A stretch of 64,000 nucleotides of DNA from Aurelia coerulea (GCA_039566865.1 CM076957.1:9557896-9621895); one strand, 5' to 3'; positions 1 to 12,553 are shown, counted from the first letter of the stretch. Program-made: numbers and translations. Notes: generated by a model not told the origin, from the letters alone.

Positions 1-83
1 AGTCAAGAAAGTGATTCTGCCATTGGTACTCATTTACTTAGCAGTAATGAATGTGGGGTAACCACTATAGCGAGGATTGTCTC

Positions 84-1787
84 CGAATTCAAGATAAGGC
101 TCAAATCCTTACTGGTTGTCAGAGCATGCGGAAATCATCCAATTTCATGCTTGTCAGCCAATGAGATCACCGCTTTCTAGCCCCTGGAAACAAAATCGGT
201 CGTTTGAGGTAAATTTTCTAGTACCCTCACTAAAACTGAAATGGATGCTAAAATACTTCAGTTATTTGCAATTTTTTTTAATAAATCAGTTGTGGGGTTG
301 TCCGTCCAGAGTTGTTTACATGTTTTGGCACACAGCTTGTTTGGGGCCGGAGCTGCGTTCATTTTCCGGTGGAAGAACATTGACCTTCGTTGAAATATCT
401 ATAGAAATCGCTACAAATGAGATATAAAGATAAGAATTTCAGCGATTATGCATACTGACCTGAGCAATAACCCAAACTCTTTCACTGCTATAATATCTCA
501 AAATTGGAGGCAATTTCTAACGATTTCTGGTAGAGACATCATTTGGGCCTAAGCTTGTCCTCGCTTAAAACTCATTCCATTGCACTTAAAAAGTAATGGT
601 AAAATTCTTGAGCTAGATAATGCGCTTACCCATGACTCAGACACTAGTTTGACTTCGTTTGCCTTCTTTAATTTGCCAAATTTTTGTAAGAAACAACCAG
701 TTGTGGGCGAATTGCAAAAACTTTCCTCGGTCCATATTTTTCTCTACACAGATTCTCCGCTTCAAACAACAAACAGTGAACTTTTTGACATTGTATCATA
801 AAAGTCTTGCATCACAGAACATTCCTTTTGAACGATTCCATGCGCTTTAGCGAGGCACTCGTGAATTGTATTCACGCATTTCGTTCTTTTCGTTCTTATT
901 TCAATCAATGCAAAACATAAAAAGAACAAAACATTGTTTTGGGTTCGCTAAAAAAGATACCTGGTTTTGCTCTTTTGTTTGTTGGCATTGACTGATTGAA
1001 CCAAATGCGTGAAAACAATTCACGAGTGCCTCGCTAAGGAACATGGAATCGTTCTATAGGAATGTTTTGTGATGCAAGACTTTTATGATACAAAGTTCAC
1101 TGTTTGTTGTTTGAAGCGGAGAGACTGTGCAGATAAAATATGGACCGAGGAAAGTTTTTGCAATTCACCCACAACTGGTCGTTTCTTATAAAAATTTGCT
1201 AATGTAAAAAAGGCAAACGAAGTCAAACTGGTGCCTGAATCATGGGTAAGTGCATTATTCAGCTCTAGAATTTTACCATTACTTTTTTAGTGCAATGGAA
1301 TGAGTTTTAAGCGAGGACAAGCTTAGTCCCAAATGATATCTTTGCCAGAAATCATTAGAAATTGCCTCCAATTTGGAGATATGATAGCAGTAAAGGAGTT
1401 TGGGTTATTGCTCAGGTCAGTATGCATAATTGCTGAAATTCTTATCTGTATATCTCATTTGTAGCGATTTCTATAGATATTTCAACGAAGGTCAATATTC
1501 TTCGACCGGAAAATGAACGCAGCTCCGGCCCCAAACAAGCTATGTGCCTAAACATGTAAACAACTCTGGACGGACATCCCCACAACTGATTTATCAAAAA
1601 AAATTGCGAATAACTGAAGTATTCTAGCATCCATTTCAGTTTTAGTGAGGGTACTAGAAAATTTACCTCAAACGACCGATTTTGTCTCCAGGGGCTAGAA
1701 AGCGGTGATCTCATTGGCTGACAAGCATGAAATTGGATGATTTCCGCATGCTCTGGCAACCAGTAAGGATTTGAGCCTTATCTTTCC
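84..1787. repeat. Long near-palindrome (foldback-like), arms about 850 and 830 bp
   Basis: Positions 84-935 read back as the reverse complement of 958-1787, with only about 20 bp of spacer. Both arms show the same landmarks in mirror order, including EcoRI-type GAATTC ends and the paired block TTAGCGAGGCACTCGTGAAT near 848 and 1037. Scattered substitutions and a 15-bp insertion in the left arm suggest some age. ORFs of about 100 aa at 116-427 (+) and 1442-1759 (-) are the same sequence in the two arms and match no family I know. It may be a foldback DNA transposon with very long TIRs or an inverted duplication. I could not fix a target-site duplication. Confidence 0.8.
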
Positions 1788-1944
1788 GAATTCTGGGTAG
1801 GGCAAGGTCTGCGTTCCACCTCAAGGTTTTAGAAGCGGTTTTTATTAAATTTGAGATCCCTCCCTCTGCCTACAGGAGGAGTTTGTTTTCACGTTGCAAT
1901 TGTTCTAATTTGCGCCAGAGGCTTTGATCCTTGGCGGTTGTTGA

Positions 1945-2968
1945 TTGAGTTTAGCCAATAAGTGGCTTAGATGTTATTGTTTTCCAAGTCTTAAAATTGT
2001 GTTGGTTTTGTTGCTGTTTCATTGCGATCTCAATCCCGGTTCTACCTCTAACATCAACGATACAGTTTCTTGCAGTGTACTCTATAGAAACACAGTCATG
2101 TTTTTGCCTCTATTCGCCCGTGCTCATCTAGTTGTGAAGACAGTATTCTATACAGCAGTTGAACTCCTCACGCAAATTCCGTTCGGTGTCGTTACTCTCT
2201 TTCGACAGAAGCATTACGCTATACAGAAACTTCTTTTTGCCTATGCCTATTTTTATATTGGTTGCATGACATGCTTTACGCTTCACACTCAGTGGTCAGT
2301 TTTTGGGACAATTCTGCTCAGCGGTGACGTTGAAACGAATTTCTGCACGTGATTTTTTACGATTGTCCCTTAGAGAAGCATACAATTCGGTTGATAACTA
2401 CGACCTGATTGGTTATTGTTGAAATCCATCTTGGTATCACTATCGACAAAGATAGGCTAGCACTAGATGGTTATTCCATTTTAAAAAGTAACCATCCACA
2501 AAATATCAAAAGGGATGGTGTTGGGCTATATGTCAAAGAATCTCTTCCTTCAAGAAATCGTTCTGATCTTGTGACTCTCCCTGATTGTCTTGTGTGTGAA
2601 ATCCAATTAAACAGGAACAAATTCTTTTTTGTTGTAATTTATAGGAGTCCAAGTCAAGACCAGAGTGATTTTGATAACTTCACAATGAACTTTGAGTTGT
2701 TGCTATCAAAACTGCATTCTGAAGACCTTTTTTGCGTTGTTATACTGGCGATTTCAACTGTCGCTCAGCTCTGTGGTGGGCAAATGATGTCGAAAATAAT
2801 GAGGGAAATTTTTTTGAGCCATTAACAGCAGACCTTGGGCTTCATCAGTTGATTTCAGAACCAACTCATTTGATGGGTGATTCTAAATCTTGCATTGATT
2901 TACCCTTAACTGACCAGCCTAATCTCGTTATAGACTCTAGTGTCCATGCCTCATTGCATCAGCAGTGT
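1945..2968 (+). pseudogene. 5' part of a CR1/L2-like LINE ORF2 with degenerate 2A motif and endonuclease remnant
   Basis: The fragment begins with a hydrophobic leader. Near 2320-2350 it reads LLSGDVETNFCT, a decayed form of the D-x-E-x-N-P-G-P 2A signature that is intact in the related element at 17.2 kb. Pieces of APE-type endonuclease follow in shifting frames: VGLYVKESLPS (2519-2551), YRSPSQ, then GDFNCRSALWW and ISEPTHLMGD (about 2745-2880). These align with the minus-strand element at 13.7-19.9 kb (GDFNCRSSQWWDND, IDEPTNIRGE). Frameshifts near 2400 and 2745 and an abrupt end at about 2968 make it dead and 3'-truncated. The RT domain is absent here. Confidence 0.75.
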
Positions 2969-2970
2969 AC

Positions 2971-3481
2971 AAGTTTGGATGCCGGTTAAAATATCTGCAG
3001 GATTGGCGGAATTATTGCCTCTCCAATAGATAAAATCGGCGAAGGCTTGTCTAGACCTGTTTACGCCACTTCAAGTCAGGTGATAAAGCCTCTTGATAAA
3101 ACCTCTTTTGAATTTTATAAGTTATTTCGCAACGAGCAAACTTTTGCCATGAATGTAATAAGTAGTACAATACAGAAACTTCCCTAGAGTATTGCCACAT
3201 GACTTGAAACGCGCGAACAAGCCTTTGTAGACTTTTTCAATTCACATAGAAACCGTAGAGGCATTGAATCTTCAATAAAAGAAAATTTAGCGAAAGACAA
3301 TAGCAAGAACAATTGAAAACACAGATTGTGGCGTTTTCGGGTCGTTCTTACAACAATCACTATTGTTATTACTATTGTCTCCCGGCCAGAATCTCTATTG
3401 TTCAAGGTTCAGTGCCTTGTCGGTTTGTTTGTGGCCATAACTCCACCAATCCTGGAGATATTTTAACCGGCATCCAAACTT
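2971..3481. mobile_element. Non-autonomous TIR element of about 510 bp
   Basis: The left end (AAGTTTGGATGCCGGTTAAA, 2971-2990) is repeated inverted at the right end (3462-3481), and the inverted similarity extends about 50 bp inward on both sides. The interior has no recognisable coding sequence. It abuts the LINE fragment ending at about 2968. I see no convincing target-site duplication, so the superfamily is unknown. Confidence 0.55.
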
Positions 3482-4160
3482 TTATTCCCAAACATCTGGA
3501 GAGTAGATAGCTTTAAAAAAATTCGGGAAATCTCAAGCAGTTTTTTGTCCCGGTTGCGTTTTATGAATGTAGGTAAAATTTAGGAAAATCTTCACGGGTT
3601 TCTTTTGTCTCCCTCGCTTTTTAGCAGTCTGATTGGTCCGTGAAAATGAGGCTTTGGCGGTTTCGACCATGGGCCACGAGCAATCGGCTATGTACGACGA
3701 ATGATTCCTATGCTCGTTGTTTCTATTTTCCCGAAATTACGGCCAGGTCAATAACGCGGAACCCGGAAACTCCACGGAACCGCGGAACTCAGAGAAGTCC
3801 CGCGGCTCAGCGAAACCCCCGCTATCCGCGCCACTGACCCGGCCCGAATTTACATAAGGCCGGCAAACAGGCAATGGAACTGGGATAACGCAATTGTATT
3901 CGAGAGAGCAAAAAAAAAATACTAGAATTAAGGCAAAACAATTTAGGACTTATTTTTATTGCATATCTAATGCATTTCAAAACGCTCCTTACTCTGCTGT
4001 GAACCAAGATTTGCTAAAAAAAACTCTGAAAATGGCACATAGATACGAAAGGGGGTTCCCTAACAAACAAACCACAAAAGTGACAACAAGGTTCAGTTAG
4101 TACTGCCAAGCACAGGTTTTCTGTTCCATAAATGTCTCCAAAGGAAAGCAATACAGGAAT
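3482..4160. other. Unassigned stretch, 0.7 kb
   Basis: No convincing coding sequence. A GC-richer patch at 3735-3835 repeats the word CGGAAC/CCGCGGAAC and resembles a similar patch near 20440-20520. An A-run lies at 3909-3918. It may hold the 3' side of the LINE whose ORF1 ends at 4161. Confidence 0.4.
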
Positions 4161-4338
4161 TCAGATGTTTTCATCAGGTACATTCTGCATTTTTGCTATT
4201 TTATCTTTCAGCGTACACATTGAATCAAAAAACACTATCTTTTCGTTTGAAAGTTTAGCTGCCAATCTGCAATTAATATCGGCGAATGCAAATTCAATAT
4301 CATCGGAAACCTTTGCAAAATCATTCGCAGCAATCAAG
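4161..4338 (-). pseudogene. 3' part of a LINE ORF1 (separated half)
   Basis: Read on the minus strand from 4338, this encodes about 58 residues, including FAFADINCRLAAKL, ending in TGA at 4161-4163. It matches the C-terminal part of the ORF1 at 18842-19330 (FAFADVNCRLSVKI). The 5' part of the same ORF1 lies 8.4 kb away at 12730-13357. The two halves share the octamer CAATCAAG at the break, showing that they were split by insertion of the transposon at 4339-12729. Confidence 0.85.
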
Positions 4339-4411
4339 TAGCCTGCGCGCAGACTCTACACTACAAAAGGAAAAGTAGAGTCTGCGCAACAAGCGCGAAA
4401 ACATTGTACGA
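4339..4411 (+). repeat. Left TIR (73 bp) with internal hairpin
   Basis: Identical over 73 bp to the reverse complement of 12657-12729. It holds its own inverted repeat: GCGCAGACTCTAC (4347-4359) and GTAGAGTCTGCGC (4375-4387), separated by 15 nt. The 8-bp target duplication lies immediately outside (4331-4338). Perfect identity of the two TIRs indicates recent insertion or strong constraint. Confidence 0.92.
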
Positions 4412-4623
4412 GCCTCGATTTGAGTTTGTTTGCCGCCCGTTTGATTATGTTGAAAACAATAACTCCTTTGTTTGAACTACGATTCATTGACGTCTCCACC
4501 AGCTCGTGGAGAAAGCGCTGAATGGTTGTTCATAGTAAAGCAATTGTATGCATTGTTATAATATCCTCCGCGCGGTCTCTATTTTTGTGCCGCAAAGCAA
4601 GTGTGCAGAAAGTCAGATTCAAA

Positions 4624-7321
4624 ATGGCGGAGAACACGAAACTAGTTGCTGCGGTCGACCTCAAGTCTAATTGGAACGAAGAACGGTTTATTGAAGGTTT
4701 GAAATTCGTGAAATATCTCACAGGAATTAAAGAACTTAAACAAGAACAGGGAAAGGCACTTCGTAGTTTTATCAAAGGAGGGGATTTGTACTTTAGTGCT
4801 CCTACTGGATACGGAAAATCTTTAATATTTCAAGCACTCCCCGTAATTGCCGACCATATACTCGATTTGGCGATCTGCTCAAGTACAGTGTTGGTTATTT
4901 CTCCACTGCAGTCTCTTATGTTCGATCAGGTTACCAAGCTCAACAGAATCGGAATCACTGCCGCTGCCATCTTCCCTGAACAAGAAGAGAGTATTTTGAC
5001 AGACATCGAGAATGGGGACATTTACAGCTTGGTGTTCACTTCTCCGGAATCCATACTCACTTCAAATCGATGGCGAAGGCTTCTTACCAGCGAGTCATTT
5101 GCTTCAAGCTGCGTTGCTGTAGTTTTTGACGAAGCACACATCATTGTTCAGTGGTTAGCTCAATTTTTCATTCTATGACTATGTATACTCCTTTATGACA
5201 AAAGAAAAACTTTTGCAGTAGTGCTCTCTCAAATTGTTTATTTGTTTATAGGGGTAGAGTACTGTAGGAAAACCTAGGTTAAAAATTAAAATGGGTAAGG
5301 GAGAAGAGGTGAATAAATAACATGTTTGATATGAAACTGTACCAGCTACACCGATTGTCGATTGAAAATATCTTCTTGATGTTGTCAATATTGATTTTTT
5401 TGACAGTTGAAGATCACTGACTGCTAGCAATGAATATTACCCACTTTACCCCAAGCCTACCCATTTAACCCCAGAGGACCAAATAAATTCAGTTTTATAT
5501 ATATTTGTTGTCTTCTAGAGTGTTTGACCAATATATTCTGTAAAGGGAAGAGCGTTTGTCAGTGTATGGAAAAATGTTTCATGAAAATCTTTTCTTGTCT
5601 CAGCCTACTGTATTTATCACACTATAACAAAATTGCATAGAATACAATCACCATTGCTTTGAACAAATCTAGATTATTATTTATTATGGTCCTTTGGAAA
5701 TTATGACTTTGTCTCATGAGTATGTTATACTACATTCTACAAAAGTGCATTGATATATATGAGACAGTATCATCTTTTCCCAGGGTACAGTACAGTAAGT
5801 AATAATCTGATTTGTTTTAAGTAATTGTGATATTGTTACATCTAGTAAGGAAAACTGTGACATTCTTTAAAAAAGAAAACGTTTTATTGCAGGGGAATGG
5901 AAACATCTCAAAAAGGAGCTCCTTTTCGCAGATGGTATGGAAAAGTTGGGGAAATAGTTTCATTGATGGATTCCTCAGTCAAGAAAGCTGCCTTCACTGC
6001 TACAGCATCAAAGGCTACAAAAGCTTCTATCTTTGCTGTTCTAAATTTAAAACCGATAACAACATTTGTCGTCGAGAGAAACCCAGTAAGAAGCAACCTT
6101 CTATTCCATGTCAGATACATAGGTAATGATATGAACTTGGAATGCATATTTTCTGCAATCATTCAAGAACTAAAAGATCAAAAGGAAAAATGTAAAAGAA
6201 CAGTAATTTTTGTCCAAACCAGAAGCCAGACTGCTCTCATATGGAGAATGTTTACGATTCAGTTGAAGGAATATATATTTGAAGGCCTTGAAGAAAATCC
6301 ACACAACAGATTGGTGGAAATGTACCATGCAGGTACTCCACAAAAAGTTAAAGATGTAATCCTTGAGAAGATGACCAGTTCTGAGAGCTGTCTCCGTGTC
6401 CTAATTTGCACATCTGCCTTTGGGATGGGGGTGGACTGTAAAGATGTAAATCGTATTGTCCACTTTGGTCCTACAAAAACCATTGAAGCTTATTTGCAAG
6501 AGTGCGGAAGAGGAGGCAGAGATGGTAAACCAAGTACCTGTTATCTGCTTTACAATGGACTACTGTATGGCCACTGTCAAGATGATATCAAAAAGTTCAT
6601 TGTTTCAAATGAGTGTCGAAGAAAGAAAATGCAAGAAATTTTTCCTGGAAAGAGGAATTCATCTTCCGTGGAATGTGCATGCTGTGACATATGCCTAAAA
6701 AAATGCCATTGTGAAACACCTTGTGATGAGTTTCTGCAATTTAAAATGACAAGCAGAGAGAGTGCACTGCCAAATCATGTGAGACATGTCTCTGAGGATC
6801 AGAGGGAACGTTTGAAAATGGAACTTGAAAGCCTAAAGCACAGAACAAGGAGTAATGTTCTGTCATCTCTCAAGCCAGTATCCTGTCCCAGTGTTTTGCT
6901 AGAGTTTGGGCAAATCCAGGTTGAGCAAGTTTTACAGAATTGCAACAACTTGTTTACATTGGATGATATTCTGTCAAAGGTAGAAATTTGGAGAATGGCT
7001 CATGCAAGATTTATCCTGAACATTCTTCAGATAGTTTTTGAAGACATTGATGATGATATAAACCTTAATGATACTTCAATGACAAATATTGTTTTTGACT
7101 CAGAAGAAGAACTAGATGATGAATGCCATTCATTCATTCAATGGATGGAGATAAGGGATGATCCCAACTACACATTGCTGGAAAATACAACAATTTCAGA
7201 AGAACTTGATGAAGCTATGGAAAATCTAGATCAATCAGGTCCTCTCGATCAGTCTTTAAGGTGTTTTGTGGACTATGACAAAGCAAAGCCAGATATAACT
7301 GAAGATGATCCAATGACTTGA
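4624..7321 (+). CDS. RecQ-like SF2 DNA helicase of the transposon (two exons)
   Basis: Predicted join 4624-5153 + 5893-7321, 652 aa. The ATG at 4624 has a good context (AAAATGG); the frame is open back to 4522, but those residues look unconserved. The intron 5154-5892 starts GTTAGC and ends TTGCAG, and splicing rebuilds a Trp-Gly after the DEAH box. Helicase motifs appear in order: Walker A APTGYGKS (59-66), ISPLQSL, DEAH (169-172), FTATAS (211-216), VIFVQTRS, TSAFGMGVD (350-358) and the RecQ-type motif VI QECGRGGRDG (379-388). A RecQ zinc-binding-like Cys cluster follows (CACCDIC, about 438-444). The C-terminal ~190 residues are acidic and unassigned. It is an ATP-dependent 3'-5' helicase by family, presumably acting on transposition intermediates (inference). 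It is not a host RecQ gene, because it lies between the TIRs and convergent with the transposase. Confidence 0.85.
5251..5480. repeat. MITE-like repeat inside the helicase intron
   Basis: The right end (a TACCCATTTAACCCCAG-type terminus, about 5456-5480) matches the right end of the repeat at 8991-9225, which lies in an intron of the transposase gene. The left end is more diverged. No coding content. It probably inserted into an ancestral copy of the transposon. Confidence 0.5.
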
Positions 7322-7432
7322 GATTGCACAGGGTACCTGAAAATATACCTGGTGAAAATCTATGAACAGTAAATACTAACTTCAAGTTTACCCTTAGTCA
7401 CCTAATTTTTTATTAAATGCTCTCTAGAAAGG

Positions 7433-10400
7433 CTATCGGCCAGCTTTATTAAGATGCACAAGTTTCTTATGGTCCCCAATCCATTTGTAAGTGCTGTGGA
7501 CATCAAAGCTTTCAATCAAACTGGGCTGCATTCCAGGATAACAACTGTATTTTCTTCCTGGCATCTCTGTCATTGCTCTTTGCTGAATCAAATTTGATAC
7601 AACTTTCTTGAGGTCCTTTAAGGCACTTGCAGCAACATGTTTCCCAGATCTTTGAAAAATGGCACAACCTTTATCAAAATTCTGCATTAGCTTTTTACTC
7701 ACTGTCAGTGCTTTACAAAATCGGCCAATAGCTCTTTTATTTGTAGAGTTAGGGCCTAAGTGTTTTGTAATGTTCTTCAGAGTATTATTATAATGTTCCA
7801 ATGCTAGATCTAAGGGTATATTCCCCCCGATACCAAATTTACTCTTGTGGAATCTATTCCACATCAGCCTGTGGGAATCGCATGGTGATAATATGATATG
7901 CACCTGACAAAGGAGATAAAATGCCTCCAAGGCATATTTTCGACTCCTGGCTCCATCTTGCTTCAAATATGGTAGCATAAACTTCCAGCATCTAATTACA
8001 CGTTCACCATCTCCAACTGAAACTGCATCAAAAAAATTCAACACAATAAGTCCCAAATCTAAAACTGAACATTGGTAATTGAAAACATCATCTTGCTTGG
8101 CAGTAGTGCTGTGGGTAATGTCACAGTGCCTATGAAGACCATGAATTTTCTCGTGCTCTTTTCTTCGAGCCCCATCAAATCTGAATGTTTTATCACAGCC
8201 TTTATATCGGCATATGTATTTTCCTTCCTCATTCATTGGATTGTTTGCTACTAACCAATCTTCATACTCCTGTTTTTCAATAATGTCTTCATTTCTTCCC
8301 TCACGTATAATGTACTTGTCAACAATCTTTGATGACAAGGTCTCCAGATATTTTCGTTTGTCATCGTTTGTTGCAATAGATGATTTCAAATAACTTGGAA
8401 CCCTTTCACTTGATATTTCATCAATATTTGTAACAGAGAGCTCTGCGAGAAATGCTGCCACAATTCTTGCTTTGATTTCAAGAATAAAGAATTTCTTGCT
8501 TGCATCAACATTTTTGCTTACATCTGTGTACAAATTGCGGCGATTGATTAACACTTTGTCGGCAAATAATGTACACTTGTCTGCTGTTGATTTAGGATTG
8601 TAGAAATTGTCAAATCCAAGCTAGGGAAGAGTGAATGATTTTATTGTCTTGAAATATTTGCAAATAAATAATGAAAATTGCTGAAACAGATTAGATTTCT
8701 AACCATCCTTTCAAAAAGGCATAGAGGAAATATTTCTTGGTCTTGAATCATTTTGACAATCATGCAAAGAATAATCTTCATAATTTGCACAGTCTTATGT
8801 CATAAGATGGACCTTTAGGGGTGGGGGGGGGGGGTTGATCTTCTTTTACCTCTTATATTGACAATTTGATCAATTTGGATTGAAAGTTCCATTTGGATAT
8901 CTTATGCTCTCTTGATTTACCTGAATTTGATACAGTGAACAAAATATCATACTTTTTCCTGTAATGTTACCAAGTTGTTTCAACAACAGTAGGGTCTACT
9001 ACTGTGGTGAAATGGGTAAGTTTGGGTAACGTGGGTAGGGTGAAACATTTAGATAAATTTTGTGAAAATATTTATTCAGAGTTTTTGTTTAGCTAGAGCT
9101 GCTCGAATTACAGTACTTTCCGCAAGATAGTGAATGTTGATTTATCAGTTCAGGGTCTACTCTTTTCCAGCAATCAACACTGCTCATTTTACCCCTAGCC
9201 TACCCATTTTACCCCAGCAGACCCTATGTATTGTACTGTATAACAAATATGAAAAATAAGATAAGGATCATCTGTTAAAAACAGCAAAATACATTTGTTT
9301 ACATCTCTTTTGGAGGGGTTTTTACAGTGTGTTAAAGATCTGGGAAAGGATGTCCTGTGGATATAATATTTTCAAAAATATGATATCAGGAAAGTTATAT
9401 ATTCTAGGCCAGTCTATTTTCGATGTTAGAGTGTAGACAATGTAAAGCAATAAAAAATACGTTACCTGTAAGAACTTCATTCCTGCATGGAAATCTGCAA
9501 TTTCAAAATGTAAACCATCAAGGCGATCTTTCTTTGTGAACCCATTTCCAAGCTGCAAAAGACCATTCACTCCACGATCAACAGTCAATTGATCCCCAAC
9601 CACTCCTTGACAACCAAAAATGTTTGGCTCTTGTACTTGCTCACATGGGACAAAGTCATGAAGACTCTTTAACACTTCCTGCATGCCACTCGTGTCATTT
9701 TCATCTTCAAATATCATTTCGCCAAACACCTTCAGAAAAATCATTTTAAATAAATTCTTTACTATTTTCAGAGCAACTATTAAATCTTACAGAGATGTGC
9801 TAGCAAATACAAATGGGGTTTATTGCTCATTAATGTAGCACACAAAATACAGTGAAGCTCATACTGTAATTCATTCAAAATCTAAATATCAGGAAATATT
9901 TAGGGTAAGGGGGTGAGCCATAGCATATGATACAAAAGAGGGATGGTCAGCTAATTTGGCCTCTTTTCGAAAAAAGCTTGCTACAAGTGGTACTGGTCTT
10001 ATGATGGTGACTGCATTATTTCGGGGAATGACCATCTACCTCCATGCTCACGCAACCATATCTAAAAGCCCAATTACACTTTTAAAGAATCTTTTGAGAC
10101 CATGCTTCTTTGCAATTTTGGTTTAAAAAATTTTTTTCACATGTCCTTGTCAAATGGAAAAATGTTTTTGGAACGCCAGGAAAAATTAATAAAGAATTAC
10201 TAAACAACCCAAACATAAATGTTACCAAATGTCTTTACTGCATGATTCAATTATATTGCTTGCTATGAATACAAGAGAATCATTACAGAATGCTTTGTTT
10301 TTAGTGTAATGGTACGTACTGTGTTTGTTGGTTTACAAGTTTCATGGGAGTATCTGTGAGTGATATTTTGGACAGCAACATCTTCCAGAAATTGAAGACA

Positions 10401-12553
10401 CTTAATGTTCTCAGTTGCTACTCTGCCACAAATTGCAATATAATTCCTCCTTTGTTGAGCATGCTCCCTCTTGTTGGGTAAAAAGCAGCCATTCTCAGCT
10501 GATGATAGCGCATTATTCTGTGGACGAACACTGCTCAAGTGATTCCCAGAGATTCTGTTTGGACAAATCATTAGTCCAACCCAATTGACATTATTATTTT
10601 GTCTCTCCTCAGTCATCTCATGAGGACGCGAGGTAAAATTGAAATTATCAATGATAAGCTTGCGTCCACTTGTTTCCTTTCTTGATGGAAGACATTTACT
10701 TTCCTTCTCAATTTCATCCCAAATACTCTTCAAATGGTCAGCACCATATTCATCTAGTTTCTTGTACAGGAAGGTGTGTGAAACACCAATGCGTAATGAG
10801 CCAAGTCTCAATAAGGTTGTCTGGAAACAAAGAAAACATAGCATAAGATTGTGGACAATTGGAGGGTTGCTAACATGTTTAAATTGATGATGCAAGTCAT
10901 TTCTTATTCATGGAAAAACAATTTATTCTGCTAATGACCAAACATTTAATTACTCTCTTGATCTCTCTTGAAGTCTTGAACCAACATGATAACATGCACA
11001 ACTATTTTTGAAAAAAAAACAGTACAATATGTTTCACCTGTCAGAACTCTTAACAACAAATTTGCAGTATGCATATTTATTCCAAAATACTGTACAGTGC
11101 ATTACCAGCAATCATACTGTACTTACTGATAACTAACATATATCCACCAGGTATCATTTTTCTCAGTAAGAAGGAGGATTTATGAGGCAACTAAACATGT
11201 TCCAAATGAAACCAATTGAGCAATTTTGGAATACAGTATTTGGTGTATTCAAACAGTTTGTACAAGTGTCCTAGAACTATAACATCATTCAAAAACATGT
11301 TAAATGGATTTGAATTAATAGGACATAATTTAATTGGCAGTTCTACATTAGGATATTTCCTCGGCTACTGTATGCCTGCATTCACTATTTATCAACAGAA
11401 ATGAGCTTACCATGAAACCTGAATGCTGGAGCATAATTGATATAATGAGCTGTAATGCAATCATCCGGTTTGATCTATTCTTCAGACATACTGCAGCAGC
11501 CATGCAGACTGCTGGGCTAATGAACAAATCATCCTCTTTATGCTTGCTTCTTCTATGACACATGGTAACTAGGATGGATCTAGTGAGTGGTGCACGTGTT
11601 TCCAACTCTTTACCAAATTTTTCAATACTGAATGACAGAATATCTTCTTTCTTAGTAAGCCGAAGACAGCTTGGCTCAAAACTCTTTTTTTCCTTTGCTG
11701 GTATAAGGGTGGTATCCTTCCCACTAAGACTATGTGTTGTTTTCTTTGCTGCTACTTTTGCACCCCTTATAGAGTCTGATGGTTTCTTTGATCTTGGGCC
11801 AGAACACAGTCTGCAACATTCAGCATCTACTGCCTTCAAGAAATTCTCAACAAGGTGACCCCGCAGTTTGTCATTTCTCCATGCTGCAGCAGCAATTTGC
11901 CTGTACGTTCCTCTGCATAGCATTGTTCCCAAGGACAGAAGATCTGCTGGGAGCTTTCTCTCCCTGGTTTGCGATTTCCATATTACTTTAATAAAAGCTG
12001 TTGTGGAAATATTTGCATTTTCTTTGCAGACTTCTGGTTCTGAATTTTTCTTTCCTCCCTCGACAATGACAATCGATGGTCTTTTCGTGCTCACAGGAGT
12101 ACTTGCCAAGTTCCTGGGTTCTTGTGAAATCCCTTCGCTGAATGAAATCGTTGATGTTGCTGCTTCGGGTAGGCCTACCGTTGATTCTTCGTGGTGACTT
12201 GTAAATGGTTTTTTTGAACTCACCTCTTCGCATAAAGCTTCGTTGAACAATGCACGTTTTGCAGGTCTCTGATTGAAATCAATAATATTCTTCGTAGACC
12301 CTTTATGGTACAACTGTCCTATTTCATGGTCGATATCTTCCAATTTCTTCCTGTGTCCTGCTCGACGTTTGATTAGGCCTAAGCACTTTCTGCAAATATA
12401 CTTCGAGGTTGGCACTACATACACGCTTAGAAGCTGCAATTCGTTTTCAACGTTCGTTTCTCCCTTCCCAGCAACTAGATTAAAATCATTTCCTTTATTC
12501 TTTTCTCGCAATAAAATTTCAAAGCACAGAATACATGTCGTGGTCTTCGCCAT
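7433..12553 (-). CDS. DDE transposase with zinc fingers (four exons), Academ/DUF6589-like
   Basis: Predicted minus-strand join 12553-11411, 10820-10320, 9729-9466 and 8620-7433, 1031 aa; every intron is GT-AG and phase 0. The ATG at 12553 directly precedes a CxxC-x43-CxxC cluster (C7, C10, C54, C57). Further codons are open to 12640 but run toward the TIR. The putative catalytic triad is D439 (LIIDNFNF), D594 (VVGDQLTV) and E911 (NIPLDLALEHYN). A C2H2 finger (CRYKGC..HEKIH, about 773-796) lies between the second D and the E. GDQLT, the D-F-H after it and IPLDL..EH are hallmarks I associate with proteins called DUF6589 and with Academ/KDZ-type transposases. The C-terminus has a short basic tail (HKKLVHLNKAGR). 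It presumably binds the TIRs and cuts and joins DNA. Junctions are predicted by eye. Confidence 0.82.
8991..9225. repeat. MITE-like repeat inside a transposase intron
   Basis: Ends with related inverted termini: AGGGTCTACTACTGTGGTG at left and, reverse complemented, AGGGTCTGCTGGGGTAAAAT at right. TA flanks both ends (possible TA duplication). It is the same family as the repeat in the helicase intron at 5251-5480. No coding content. Confidence 0.6.

Noticed and set aside
4624..7321. RecQ-like gene as a host DNA-repair gene
   Set aside because: It lies inside perfect TIRs with a target duplication and is convergent with a transposase, so it belongs to the transposon.
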